A stretch of DNA of 64,000 nt, taken from positions 21,034,442 through 21,098,441 of the forward strand of contig OX381704.1 in the NCBI GenBank assembly GCA_947462335.1, written 5' to 3'. The notes below the pieces were generated by a model. The model was not told the DNA's origin, searched no databases, and saw nothing but the letters and a program-made list of their open reading frames with translations. The DNA is from Harmothoe impar (lineage: Eukaryota > Annelida > Polychaeta > Phyllodocida > Polynoidae). Below, piece by piece: positions 53,781 through 63,237 of this stretch. How positions within the stretch are numbered: the first letter of the stretch is position 1; every line of letters starts with the position of its first letter. Both the position numbers and the translations under genes were made by a program.

Positions 53781-54257
53781 ATGTCGCTAGCAGACATCTT
53801 CGAGCTCACGGAGGATGCTCTGAGGAAGAGGAAGCTGTTGAAAACTGTAGAAGCAGCCCCTGTAGCTGCAGTGGAGATACCCGCTGAGGAGGGTGAACTG
53901 ACTACAGAGGGTGTGCAAGAGGTGGCAGCTATAGATCCTGAGTGGGGAGGACGTCGTACTTTGTATAAAAGACGAAAGGTTCCAGGATCAGACGCTCCAG
54001 CACCAGAGGAGGGTGCATTGAAAACCATGATTGGAAAAGTCATGGATGAGCGTAGTAAAGCTGAGAAGGCTGAGAAGGTCGCAACTCGTGGTCGCGGTAA
54101 GGGGAAACCCAACAAAGACACGAAATGTTACAATTGTGGGAAGAAGGGTCACTTTGCAAGGACATGTTGGTCCAAGGATACCAGGAATGTATCATCGGTC
54201 GAGAAACAAAAAGACGGACCCTCTTCTGACCAAAGCCCACCGCCGACGGAAAACTAA
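53781..54257 (+). CDS. Gypsy gag, nucleocapsid part
   Basis: Same frame as the preceding ORF, separated only by the TGA at 53769-53771. It carries a basic region and one CCHC zinc knuckle, CYNCGKKGHFARTC (C-x2-C-x4-H-x4-C, about residues 119-132), which packages RNA. Translation could come from stop readthrough or, in an active relative, from an unbroken frame. It ends TAA at 54255-54257, overlapping pol. Confidence 0.85.
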   Translation: MSLADIFELTEDALRKRKLLKTVEAAPVAAVEIPAEEGELTTEGVQEVAAIDPEWGGRRTLYKRRKVPGSDAPAPEEGALKTMIGKVMDERSKAEKAEKVATRGRGKGKPNKDTKCYNCGKKGHFARTCWSKDTRNVSSVEKQKDGPSSDQSPPPTEN

Positions 54258-57200
54258 CAGGGGTTGTTGTCGATGACAAGATAACAACCCCGCCTGTGAT
54301 TGTCAAAGGTACTGTCGAGGTAGAATCAAAAGATTCCATTTCATGGGAGCCGCTGGGGTTAGCCGCACCTGAGTCTGATCCGCCAGGTGGAGATGGGCCC
54401 CAGGGAACGGACGAGAAAGGTGTTGAAGATTTAGCTCATCTGGACACCGTCCGTAGAATTGAGTTGGCGGAAGAAGTAGAAAGGTTTTGTGCTTCGCGAC
54501 TCAAACCCGATGATCCTATAGTTAAGTTTCTCAACTCGAGGGGATATGACTTGGGCGGTGAAACTGGAATCCAGAGATTTGCCTTACAACCTTCTCCTTT
54601 ACAAGGGAAGAGATGGTACTTGCCTGTGCAGATTCAGGGTTGCTTGGGGGAATTTCTGATCGATACTGGAGCTAGCCACTCCATGATGGGTCACCATTTC
54701 TTCAAGAAGCTTGCAGGTCTGCCGACTAGCCCTGTGGGGCCTGGGTCGGTCAGAAGTGCTGATGGATCTCATATGCGGACACATGGCAGACAGGTGATAC
54801 CCTTCTGGGTGAATCAACATTCATTTGTTGTTTCAACAACTGTGGCTGAACTGACGGATGAGGGAATCTTGGGAGTGGATTTTTGTTCTTTGTATGGAGC
54901 GGTATTAGATTGTGTGACGGGGGAACTCACTCTTCGATATCCACAAGAGATGAAGGTCCAGTGTGTGCTCCGCCGGATTTCAGGCGTCTCATCTGTCTCT
55001 CAGACAGTGCGAATTCCTCCCTGCCATGTATGCAATGTAGTTGTATACTGCCGGGATATGGAGTTTGACCGCATGGGGGTGGTGGAACGGAATCAGCAGC
55101 AGTTGAGTAAGCTGGGGTTGGTTTCCACCAGTGCCTTAGTGCAAAGTTCAAGACGAACAGTAGTACCAGTCAGTAATATGACTTTTCAGGATGTGTACCT
55201 GGAAAAAGGGACGACCTTTGGGGACGTGACATATGCTGATGTGGTAGGAAGAGCTGACTCACCAGAGGTGGAGTTAGCAGCAAAGAGGGCAGTGGAATTA
55301 GGAGCTTTGGATCCATCCGCTATGCCAGTGGTATTGCAAGACACTGGAGAGCAGGATAGGAAGGAAGGCTATGGATTACCACTGCATCTTTTGCCATTAG
55401 TAACAGATAGCCATCTGGAGAAGGAAGAGGACAAAGGGAGTCTGGCTCAATTGTTGTGTGAGAATGCAGACTTGTTCTCTGCTCCAGGAGAGCAGTTGGG
55501 TAGAACTGACCGAGTAACTCATCGGATAGACACCGGTTCTAGCCCGCCATTACGCTTGCCTTACCGGCGCCTGCCTTTGTCTAAGAAACAGGCATTGGAG
55601 GATGAGGTGGACAAGATGTTAGGGGAAGGGATAATAAGGCCTTCTGATAGTCCATGGGCTAGTCCAGTGGTAATGGTTACCAAAAAGGATGGCACCTGTC
55701 GATTCTGTATAGATTACAGGAGACTAAATGGGATTACGAGGAAAAATGCCTACCCCTTACCACGCATTGATGAAAGTCTAGATTCCTTGGGTGGCAATCA
55801 CTGGTTTTGTACCTTAGATCTGCAGTCAGGCTACTGGCAGATTGGGATGCACCCAGAGGATAAGGAAAAGACAGCGTTCACAACTCACAGGGGGTTGTTT
55901 GAGTTCAATGTGATGCCGTTTGGCTTGTGCAATGCTCCGGCTACTTTCGAGAATATGATGGAGACAATGCTAAGGGGATTGTTGTGGAAAAACTGTCTAG
56001 TTTATCTGGACGACATCATAGTTTTCGGGAAAACTCAGGAGGAGTGTCTATCAAATTTGACCATGGTGATGGATCGACTGAGATCCTATAACCTGAGACT
56101 GAAAGCTAAGAAGTGCAAGTTCTTCAGGCAATCAGTGGAATATCTGGGCCGAATTGTCAGTGGCACAGGTATTTCGGCGGATCCAGGGAAATTAGAGGCA
56201 GTAGCGAGTTGGGCAACGCCAAAAGATCAGAAGGAAGTAAGATCGTTTTTGGGTTTTTGCTCATACTACCGCGATTTCATTCCCGGATTTGCTGAGGTGT
56301 CGGCTCCTTTACAGGCGCTGGTAGTAGGAAAAAGGAAGGGAATGTTGAAGCTACCTCCATTTATTTGGACGGAATTAGCTGAACAGGCTTTTCAGAAGCT
56401 AAAGGAGTTATTTACGGTAACTCCTGTGCTGAGCTATCCTACTGAGGGTGATCAGTTCATCCTAGACACCGATGCTAGCAACGACAGCATAGGCGCTGTC
56501 TTAGCCCAAGTACAGGAGGGGAAGGAAGTGCCCTTGGCATTTGCTAGCAACAGCTTGAGTAAAACTCAACGCAATTATTGCACCACCAAAAGAGAGTTGT
56601 TAGCCATAGTGGTATACACGAAGAAATTCCGCCATTATTTGTATGGAGGGAATTTCATTCTGCGTACGGATCATTCATCCTTGAGATGGCTCCTTAATTT
56701 CAAGGAGGCAGATGGGATGATGGGTAGATGGATCTCCGCGTTGTCTGAATTAGGGATAGAGAATGCCCAGATTCAGCATCGGAGCGGAGTGAAGCACGTG
56801 AATGCGGATTGCTTGTCTAGGAGACCAATCCGAAGATGTGCAAGGTTGGACTGTGAAGACTGTGGCATACATAACGCTTTGGTGGCTCCAATAATGAATT
56901 TTGATCCAGCCTGGGAAGAGAACTTGGTGTTCTGGTCGGCGGAGTCCATACTTGAAGCTCAGCAGGAGGACGAAGGTATCAATGTGATACGGAATCTGAT
57001 CCTGGAGAGAGCTGCTCGTCCCGTCAGACCTGCTCTGTCATTAGAATGTGTGGAAGTGAGGAACTTAGTTGGCCAATGGTCGCAGTTGGTAGTGCGAGAC
57101 GGCCTATTGTGTAGATGGAAAACTCTTGAAGGCAAAGCCAGGAGGAGGCTACAGATAGTCTTGCCAGCTTCTCTGAGATGGGAAGTATTCGAGTTTTACC

Positions 57201-58477
57201 ATGGTCATCAGACTTCCGCTCATTTTGGCAGGAAACGGACTTTGGACAAACTAGCGAGGAGATATTACTGGCCTGGGATGTCTAAGGATGTAATACGTTG
57301 GTTGACGGAATGCCCGACGTGTTGCCTGGTAAAGCCGGGTCCTGGGAAGGGTAAAACATCTCTCAGACAAGAATTGTTCGGAGTCAGATTTGCGAGGATA
57401 GCCATTGATATAATCACTGGCTTCCAGACAACTCCAAACTCCAACGTGTGCATGATGGTAGTACAGGACTACTATACCAAGTACGTGAAGGTGATCCCAA
57501 TGAAGGATCACACGGCATTAACCTGCGCACAAGCTTTGGTTGAGGAGTGGGTACTAACATTTGGTGCACCTCTCATGCTACATTCAGACCAGGGTAGGGA
57601 GTTTGAATCGCGTCTCTTTCAAGGGATGCTGGAAGAATTGGCCATAGTGAAAACACGCACTAATCCTTACCGACCGCAGTCGGATGGGATGGTTGAGAGG
57701 TTCAACCGTACGTTGATTCAGGGGTTGACCACGCTGGTTAATTCTAATCAGGATGACTGGGATACGTTTTCCCAGTATGTGGCTCATGCATACAACGGTA
57801 CAGTGCATGCTTCAACTGGCTGCACTCCTAACAGCCTTGTATTTGGATCTGAGATCATAATACCTGCAGATTTGGTCTTTGGCAGTGTGCTGCGGAGGAA
57901 GGATGTCCCATGCCGAGTGGCATTTGCGGAATCTCTACGCAGAGAATTGCGAGAAGGCTATGCATTGGTGAGAGGCCACTTGAAGAAAGCAGCCATCCAT
58001 CAGAAAGTAGGGTATGATACAGGCTTGAGAGAAAGGAAGTATGTAGTTGGACAAAAGGTGGTGAGATTGAAACCACCTGTACATGGAAAAATCTCGAAAG
58101 GTTGGGATGGGCCGTTTGAGGTAACAAAGGTAATATCTGATGTTACTGTGTTGTTGAAAAATGTGCGAGGCAAGATAGTTGCAGGCCATGTGGATCGCCT
58201 GAAGCCTTGGCTAGGTCGCCGGCCCGGCGATGAGGATGAACCTTTGGTGGAAGTGCCAATGCCCCAACCCAGGTGGGTGCGTAAGAAGCAGGTTACAGCA
58301 CCCCCGCCTACAAAGAAGACTAGAAAAGCAACGCCAGCTAAAAAGGTCAATGGTAGGAAGAAGAAGTTAGTTACTAGAAAGGAACCTGGAGAAGTTCCTC
58401 GAGTAATTGAGAAGAAGAAACCCCAAGGACCCATACGTAGAAGTGCTCGTATAGCGGGTCGAGGTGCTGTTACGTAA
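54230..58477 (+). CDS. Gypsy pol: protease, RT, RNase H, integrase
   Basis: Open from 54230 in the -1 frame relative to gag, with a 28-base overlap and no ATG near the start, so -1 frameshifting is expected. Counting from 54296: aspartic protease FLIDTGAS (D123), RT with LDLQSGYWQIGM and YLDD (570-573), RNase H LDTDASNDSIGA (D724). Integrase follows with an HHCC finger (GHQTSAHF to CPTCC, about 970-1010), a DDE core (about 1037, 1097, 1132: LHSDQGREF, DGMVERFN) and a GPF module KGWDGPFEV (about 1272). The tail is Lys/Arg-rich; no chromodomain was recognised. All catalytic residues are present and no stop breaks the frame. Confidence 0.95.
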   Translation, partial: PKPTADGKLTGVVVDDKITTPPVIVKGTVEVESKDSISWEPLGLAAPESDPPGGDGPQGTDEKGVEDLAHLDTVRRIELAEEVERFCASRLKPDDPIVKFLNSRGYDLGGETGIQRFALQPSPLQGKRWYLPVQIQGCLGEFLIDTGASHSMMGHHFFKKLAGLPTSPVGPGSVRSADGSHMRTHGRQVIPFWVNQHSFVVSTTVAELTDEGILGVDFCSLYGAVLDCVTGELTLRYPQEMKVQCVLRRISGVSSVSQTVRIPPCHVCNVVVYCRDMEFDRMGVVERNQQQLSKLGLVSTSALVQSSRRTVVPVSNMTFQDVYLEKGTTFGDVTYADVVGRADSPEVELAAKRAVELGALDPSAMPVVLQDTGEQDRKEGYGLPLHLLPLVTDSHLEKEEDKGSLAQLLCENADLFSAPGEQLGRTDRVTHRIDTGSSPPLRLPYRRLPLSKKQALEDEVDKMLGEGIIRPSDSPWASPVVMVTKKDGTCRFCIDYRRLNGITRKNAYPLPRIDESLDSLGGNHWFCTLDLQSGYWQIGMHPEDKEKTAFTTHRGLFEFNVMPFGLCNAPATFENMMETMLRGLLWKNCLVYLDDIIVFGKTQEECLSNLTMVMDRLRSYNLRLKAKKCKFFRQSVEYLGRIVSGTGISADPGKLEAVASWATPKDQKEVRSFLGFCSYYRDFIPGFAEVSAPLQALVVGKRKGMLKLPPFIWTELAEQAFQKLKELFTVTPVLSYPTEGDQFILDTDASNDSIGAVLAQVQEGKEVPLAFASNSLSKTQRNYCTTKRELLAIVVYTKKFRHYLYGGNFILRTDHSSLRWLLNFKEADGMMGRWISALSELGIENAQIQHRSGVKHVNADCLSRRPIRRCARLDCEDCGIHNALVAPIMNFDPAWEENLVFWSAESILEAQQEDEGINVIRNLILERAARPVRPALSLECVEVRNLVGQWSQLVVRDGLLCRWKTLEGKARRRLQIVLPASLRWEVFEFYHGHQTSAHFGRKRTLDKLARRYYWPGMSKDVIRWLTECPTCCLVKPGPGKGKTSLRQELFGVRFARIAIDIITGFQTTPNSNVCMMVVQDYYTKYVKVIPMKDHTALTCAQALVEEWVLTFGAPLMLHSDQGREFESRLFQGMLEELAIVKTRTNPYRPQSDGMVERFNRTLIQGLTTLVNSNQDDWDTFSQYVAHAYNGTVHASTGCTPNSLVFGSEIIIPADLVFGSVLRRKDVPCRVAFAESLRRELREGYALVRGHLKKAAIHQKVGYDTGLRERKYVVGQKVVRLKPPVHGKISKGWDGPFEVTKVISDVTVLLKNVRGKIVAGHVDRLKPWLGRRPGDEDEPLVEVPMPQPRWVRKKQVTAPPPTKKTRKATPAKKVNGRKKKLVTRKEPGEVPRVIEKKKPQGPIRRSARIAGRGAVT

Positions 58478-59430
58478 AAGCGGCGGGGCTGGGTTGGTTT
58501 GTTATGGTTACCCGGAAGAGTTCGGGTCTCCAAGGACTTACCCGGTAAACCCCGGAAAAGTTGCGTAACTGGTGCTGATTGTCAAAAACACAACGAGAAA
58601 TACCGGATTTTTTTCTTTAGTCTTTGTGACGGGAATAATGGTGAAAGTGACCAGTAGATGGCATTGGGGTACCCAACGTTCTGCTTTACTAAAGTTAGTT
58701 TTGAATGTTTACATGCTATGGTCTGTGAGTTGGTTTCCCATTTAGTACTTGTCGTGATGGTTTCGGATTAAAATCCAATGAACTTAGTCAGTAACTTTTC
58801 TGAGGATGAGATGAGAATCCTAAAAGGAAATATTATGTGGAAAGAACGGGTGTAAGATTTGTTCTAGTAACATGAGAATGGGACTCATACGTCTTCCGAA
58901 TTTATTTGGACCACCAAGGAAATTTACTTTGACACGTATTTTTTTATTATGTTTGTTTAAAGAGCGTTCTAAAAGTTCATATGCTACAAATAATACAGCC
59001 TTGACAAACTAAAGAACTGCTATTACTTGAAATGATGTGTAAAATACAATCCGAGATAACCCGGCGAAGATTGCAACTACTACGCAGTTTACTTCGCTAC
59101 CCGGTTTTCTTCGGATAATACCAGATAACTTCTTCGGGAAGGGCTATCCGGTACCCGTGATCCTTTGCGCTTGGATGCGCACGCACGCTGGTTTGGCGCG
59201 GAAAGCGTCAGTCCTGCACATACCGTTGGAGAGGGTGGATGCAAAGGCACCTCTCTCCGCGTATGTTAAACAGCAGTTAGTCATCTAAACTGCTCTACAT
59301 GTGAGGGGGAGAGGAGACACTAAAGTGAGGTAGTACAGGAGGACACTTTTGTAACAATTTTTCTGATTCTACTACCCATTTAAGCTGATTTGAGAGTGGG
59401 CTCCTCTGGGCCGCCCTCTGTGTAGTTATC
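58478..59430 (+). other. Gap between pol and ORF3
   Basis: About 950 bases with no long frame. It has several acccgg-type words (ttacccggtaa at about 58538, acccggcgaag at about 59061). A pyrimidine-rich stretch at about 59345-59380 ending in catttaag could be a splice acceptor for a subgenomic ORF3 mRNA. No LTR or polypurine tract is obvious, which favours one element spanning both ORFs. Confidence 0.5.
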
Positions 59431-62400
59431 ATGGCGGATAACTATCCGTCGGGTAACTCCCGTAGAAGGAGTCACTCGACGGAGGTTTCCCCTCTGTCGC
59501 AGGAACAGAGAGAGTTGTTAGCTTTGGGGGACCTGGAGTCAACAGCTCCGGTCGATTGTAATCTTCCAAAACAGTTTAGGGAAGCGGATTTACCAAAATT
59601 CGTGTATCAACCACCGAGTAAGATGAAGAATAGGGGAGTGAAACGCCGAAATGGCAGTAATATCTCCGAGATAAGGAAAACTGAACAGGTTAAAACCACA
59701 CAGTATCTCCTAGCTCAGGGAGCACATGTAAAGAAACTGGTAGATATGGGTTTGTCAGTGGCGCAAGCTAGGGGGTTCGTGTCAGGGCCGGGGTTAAAAG
59801 GACTCGAGGCCGGGGGATTCCCCTTGTTCCAGGTTGGGAATATTGCGTCACCACCTTCTTTGGGAGTAACCCGAACTGACCCGAATATGCCCGGGATACC
59901 GGTGCACTCAGTCAGTCACGCTCCAGTGGGTGCTCCGTGGGGTTCTATGTCGTATGACCGTGCAGATGGTTTACATCCGGTTCATGGTAACTTTGTACCC
60001 GATTGGAATGCCCCTAAACAGTCAACTCCGGAACGTATTCCAGCCATGGCAGTCATGCATTTTGCAGCTAAATTTGAGAAATTTGAGCCGGATGCAGTAA
60101 TTCCTGGGAGTAAGATATGCAGGGGGGCATACGTCCGGGAATTAGACGGATTCAACGAGAGGAAATGTACTAAGCTATTCAGAGCTCCTTCCAATAATTC
60201 TAAGTCCAAACCCTACACGGGAGAGATTACTGGGGAGATAGGGAGCCGAGCTAGGCTACCCTCCTACGAAGATACGGAGAGGGATATGGAGTTCTGGTTA
60301 GAACATGCTAGTTCAGGGGCACATCAAGCTTACAAGTTCTGGGATGAGGTTATAAAGCAAAGTATGGGGACATACAGGGCTGCCGACCTCTCCAACGAGG
60401 ATAGAGACCGTTTGAAATGGGCCTGGATGACATTTGTCCCACCGGGTATGCCTACTTATAAATCTGGGAGAGGTTGGAGGGTAGGTTCGGGGCAGTGCCC
60501 ATTCAACGAGTGTATGGATAGAAATCCAATGGCCGAGTATTTGGACCTGTACCAGTTCGCACGACATCTAGTGGAGTTCCACGGGCACTCCAAAATGATG
60601 TGGCAGTGCCGGTCCAAGTCTAATCGCTCAGTCAAATGTATGAAAGATGGTGAACCTTTTAGCACATCTAGAAAGGGTTGTATGGTAAGGCACTTAGTGG
60701 ATGTACACCATATGAGGGCTGAAACTGCCATGTCCAATCTAGATATTCTCGAGAATTGCCCGGAGGCCTTAGGACTCACGGACAGAGAAAAGTGTGTGAG
60801 GGTACCACAGGGGTTGGCATACACCTTGGTGTTCAACCATAACCCGAGAAGGTTGTGGCTGAATCGGAAGGCGTGGCCATACTACATTCAGGACTTTCCG
60901 GAGAAAGCCGCTGATTACCGTAGTAAGATGGAGTTGGCCACTCCTCCCAAAGGTAAAGTGTTGTCTGAAGGTAAAACTGTGGACCATGGAGTGTATACTC
61001 CTGTCTCTGTTACCTTAGGAGAGATGCGAACCACAGGTTCAGAGGAGTCCTCAGCTTCTGCTGGGTTAGACTCATCACCTGACGGTCGATCTACCCCAAC
61101 CAAAAGACGTGCTCCAGGGTCTTCCTGTGGGTTTAGTAGGAACACTACTGAATCCAACAAGGAGGGCTCTGGCGGATCATTACCGAGGGTTGCTGTTAGC
61201 CCAAGGCTAGCCATAGAGGAGAAAATGGTAAAAGACCTGTTAGCTTCTCCTGTAGAGGAGGAGGATGACTGTGTATTTGTGGGACAGGAGGTAATACCTC
61301 CTACCACAATCTCTGAGGCTGGAGGGAACCCGGGAGTGTCAAGGAAGATATTAAAAACAGAAAATACTTCTACTGATAGTCAAGGGTATGTAACAGGGAA
61401 GATAGAGTCAGTATGTGGGAAAGAGGATTCCAAGACTAAGACGATCTATAGAACGATTGATTTCCAATCTGAGGGAGACGATTGGGTGGATCATAAATTC
61501 ACCCCACCCACAGGCAGGGTCCAATCAAGTAAAATAGAGGTGAGGAAGGAACAGGAGATTGGTCGTAGACTATCCTCCGTTCCATCACCATCTACCTGTA
61601 TGGGGGGTCTCTCATTGAACTCTCCATCACCTGGGGTGGATGAAGAAGAGATGTGTTTGGAATCGGTCCCTCTGCCTAAGCTGACTGGTGATATTGATCA
61701 CCCTGAGAATGTTAGTATCAGGAATCTTCTGAAAGAACAGTATGTCACTGGGCTGAAAAGTTCATTTGACACACTGGATCTCGCTTGTCAACTAGCTCTG
61801 CAAGGAGCTAGGGCTCAAGCTGAGCAATTTGTAAAAGAAAGTCGTTTGGCCGAATTAGAGAAAGTGGAGACTGCAAAAGCAGAACTCCTATCTAAAATGT
61901 CCAAAATGACTGAGGAGAATGAAGCCCTCAAACGACAGTTGGGACAACGGGATGACATGGTAGCAACCTCTAGCAAAATTGTAGACGATTTGAGATTGAA
62001 CATTGAAAAATCTCGTATGGAAAGTCAATTTTTAATTGACGATCTCAAAGTCAAGTTGGATCGCAGTAAGGATATGGTCAGTTCTGCTGAACATAAACTA
62101 ACTGCTGCCCGGACTGAAATTAGTCTAAAAACTAAAGTTATTCGGAAGTTAGAACACGAAATTGGTGGTCTAACAGAGGAATTTTCTGGCTATAGAAAGG
62201 AAGCTCAGCAGAACGATGACTTCTACGAAGAGTTGGCTGAGTTCTTCGAAGATTGCTATGAAATCCCATTGTCAAGTTGGTACGACGAGAGTGTGTACAG
62301 GGTTGACCGGGGTTCTGCCCCTCTTCCCTTAGGATTTGACGGTGATGCATACGCACAAAGGTTGAGAGCCGACTCCAGGGCTAGTGATATCCCTCGGAGT

Positions 62401-63237
62401 CCTCCACCTTCACCAGCAAGGGACGAGATGCACCTGGCTGACTGCAGTTACGTGGCTGCCTCCTCCATGACTCCTGGGTCATCGGAGTTGGTTCCTGTAA
62501 CGTCTGTTCCTGTGACGTCTGTTCCTGTGACGTCTGTTCCTGTGACGTCTGTTCCTGTGACGTCTGTTCCTGTGACGTCTGTCCCTGTGACGTCTGTCTC
62601 GGTGACATCTGTCGCTGTGACGTCTGCTGCTGTGACGTCCACCTCTGTGTCGTCTGCTGCTAAGACGATGCAGGATACTACAATGGGGGTGGACACAACC
62701 GTGTCTTCCTTTGAGACTATGGATACTCCAGCTGGGGTGTCCACTCTAGCGAGGATGGTGGTGAATGAACTGCAGACAGAGTCGCCCAACTCGACACCTG
62801 TCTCAACACCAATACTCGACGCCGCCTCTTGTCAGTCACCTTACCAGATAACGGAAAGTGAGACTAGAGAGGCGGTCCAGATATTGATGGAGCTGACCGA
62901 TGCAATTGCAGAAGCTGACCTACGTCTGACTGTCCGTGATGCTGAGGCGCTTATGGCTCCTGAAAACGAACTTGAACAATCCATGATGGTGGATCCTCCA
63001 GTGGACCTACCTGTGACGACTGGTTCTGTGTCAGGGAACCATCGTCCATCTACCCTGGACATTCCTATATCCATGGCGAGTGTACCTATGAGTACTCAAG
63101 TGCATTTTCCCAACCCTGACGCTTTGCAGCTAGGGTCTGGGATGGACATTTCCATTGAGATGAGTGACAACCGATCGAGTGAATGCATGTCGCCAGTGTC
63201 CAGAAATGAAGAACTTTTGCTGAGTGGCGAGTCATAA
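59431..63237 (+). CDS. Gypsy ORF3, zinc-finger/coiled-coil protein of unknown function
   Basis: 1268 residues, intronless, in the env position. I do not recognise a family. There is no signal peptide, no membrane segment and no furin-type site, so it is unlikely to be an envelope. The start ATG has a good context (atc ATG GCG). Residues 1-350 are mostly polar with a compact aromatic part from about 290. Two C2H2-like fingers follow: C356-x4-C361 to RHLVEFHGH (about 378-386), then CRSKSNRSVKC to RHLVDVHH (about 395-434). Residues 480-770 are Ser/Thr/Pro-rich and probably disordered. A coiled coil spans about 785-930 (VETAKAELLSKMSKMTEENE). A VPVTS repeat lies at about 1021-1060, and the C-terminus is acidic. 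Nucleic-acid binding and oligomerisation are inferred from these parts. Confidence 0.75.
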   Translation: MADNYPSGNSRRRSHSTEVSPLSQEQRELLALGDLESTAPVDCNLPKQFREADLPKFVYQPPSKMKNRGVKRRNGSNISEIRKTEQVKTTQYLLAQGAHVKKLVDMGLSVAQARGFVSGPGLKGLEAGGFPLFQVGNIASPPSLGVTRTDPNMPGIPVHSVSHAPVGAPWGSMSYDRADGLHPVHGNFVPDWNAPKQSTPERIPAMAVMHFAAKFEKFEPDAVIPGSKICRGAYVRELDGFNERKCTKLFRAPSNNSKSKPYTGEITGEIGSRARLPSYEDTERDMEFWLEHASSGAHQAYKFWDEVIKQSMGTYRAADLSNEDRDRLKWAWMTFVPPGMPTYKSGRGWRVGSGQCPFNECMDRNPMAEYLDLYQFARHLVEFHGHSKMMWQCRSKSNRSVKCMKDGEPFSTSRKGCMVRHLVDVHHMRAETAMSNLDILENCPEALGLTDREKCVRVPQGLAYTLVFNHNPRRLWLNRKAWPYYIQDFPEKAADYRSKMELATPPKGKVLSEGKTVDHGVYTPVSVTLGEMRTTGSEESSASAGLDSSPDGRSTPTKRRAPGSSCGFSRNTTESNKEGSGGSLPRVAVSPRLAIEEKMVKDLLASPVEEEDDCVFVGQEVIPPTTISEAGGNPGVSRKILKTENTSTDSQGYVTGKIESVCGKEDSKTKTIYRTIDFQSEGDDWVDHKFTPPTGRVQSSKIEVRKEQEIGRRLSSVPSPSTCMGGLSLNSPSPGVDEEEMCLESVPLPKLTGDIDHPENVSIRNLLKEQYVTGLKSSFDTLDLACQLALQGARAQAEQFVKESRLAELEKVETAKAELLSKMSKMTEENEALKRQLGQRDDMVATSSKIVDDLRLNIEKSRMESQFLIDDLKVKLDRSKDMVSSAEHKLTAARTEISLKTKVIRKLEHEIGGLTEEFSGYRKEAQQNDDFYEELAEFFEDCYEIPLSSWYDESVYRVDRGSAPLPLGFDGDAYAQRLRADSRASDIPRSPPPSPARDEMHLADCSYVAASSMTPGSSELVPVTSVPVTSVPVTSVPVTSVPVTSVPVTSVPVTSVSVTSVAVTSAAVTSTSVSSAAKTMQDTTMGVDTTVSSFETMDTPAGVSTLARMVVNELQTESPNSTPVSTPILDAASCQSPYQITESETREAVQILMELTDAIAEADLRLTVRDAEALMAPENELEQSMMVDPPVDLPVTTGSVSGNHRPSTLDIPISMASVPMSTQVHFPNPDALQLGSGMDISIEMSDNRSSECMSPVSRNEELLLSGES
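62491..62650 (+). repeat. 15-bp coding repeat in ORF3
   Basis: Repeats of cctgtgacgtctgtt encode VPVTS about eight times, followed by diverged copies (SVTSV, AVTSA). Each unit contains a tgacgt CRE-like word. The in-frame unit length lets copy number change without breaking the protein. Confidence 0.9.

Noticed and set aside
59431..63237. Retroviral envelope gene
   Set aside because: No signal peptide, membrane anchor, cleavage site or cysteine-rich ectodomain; the features seen are zinc fingers and a coiled coil.
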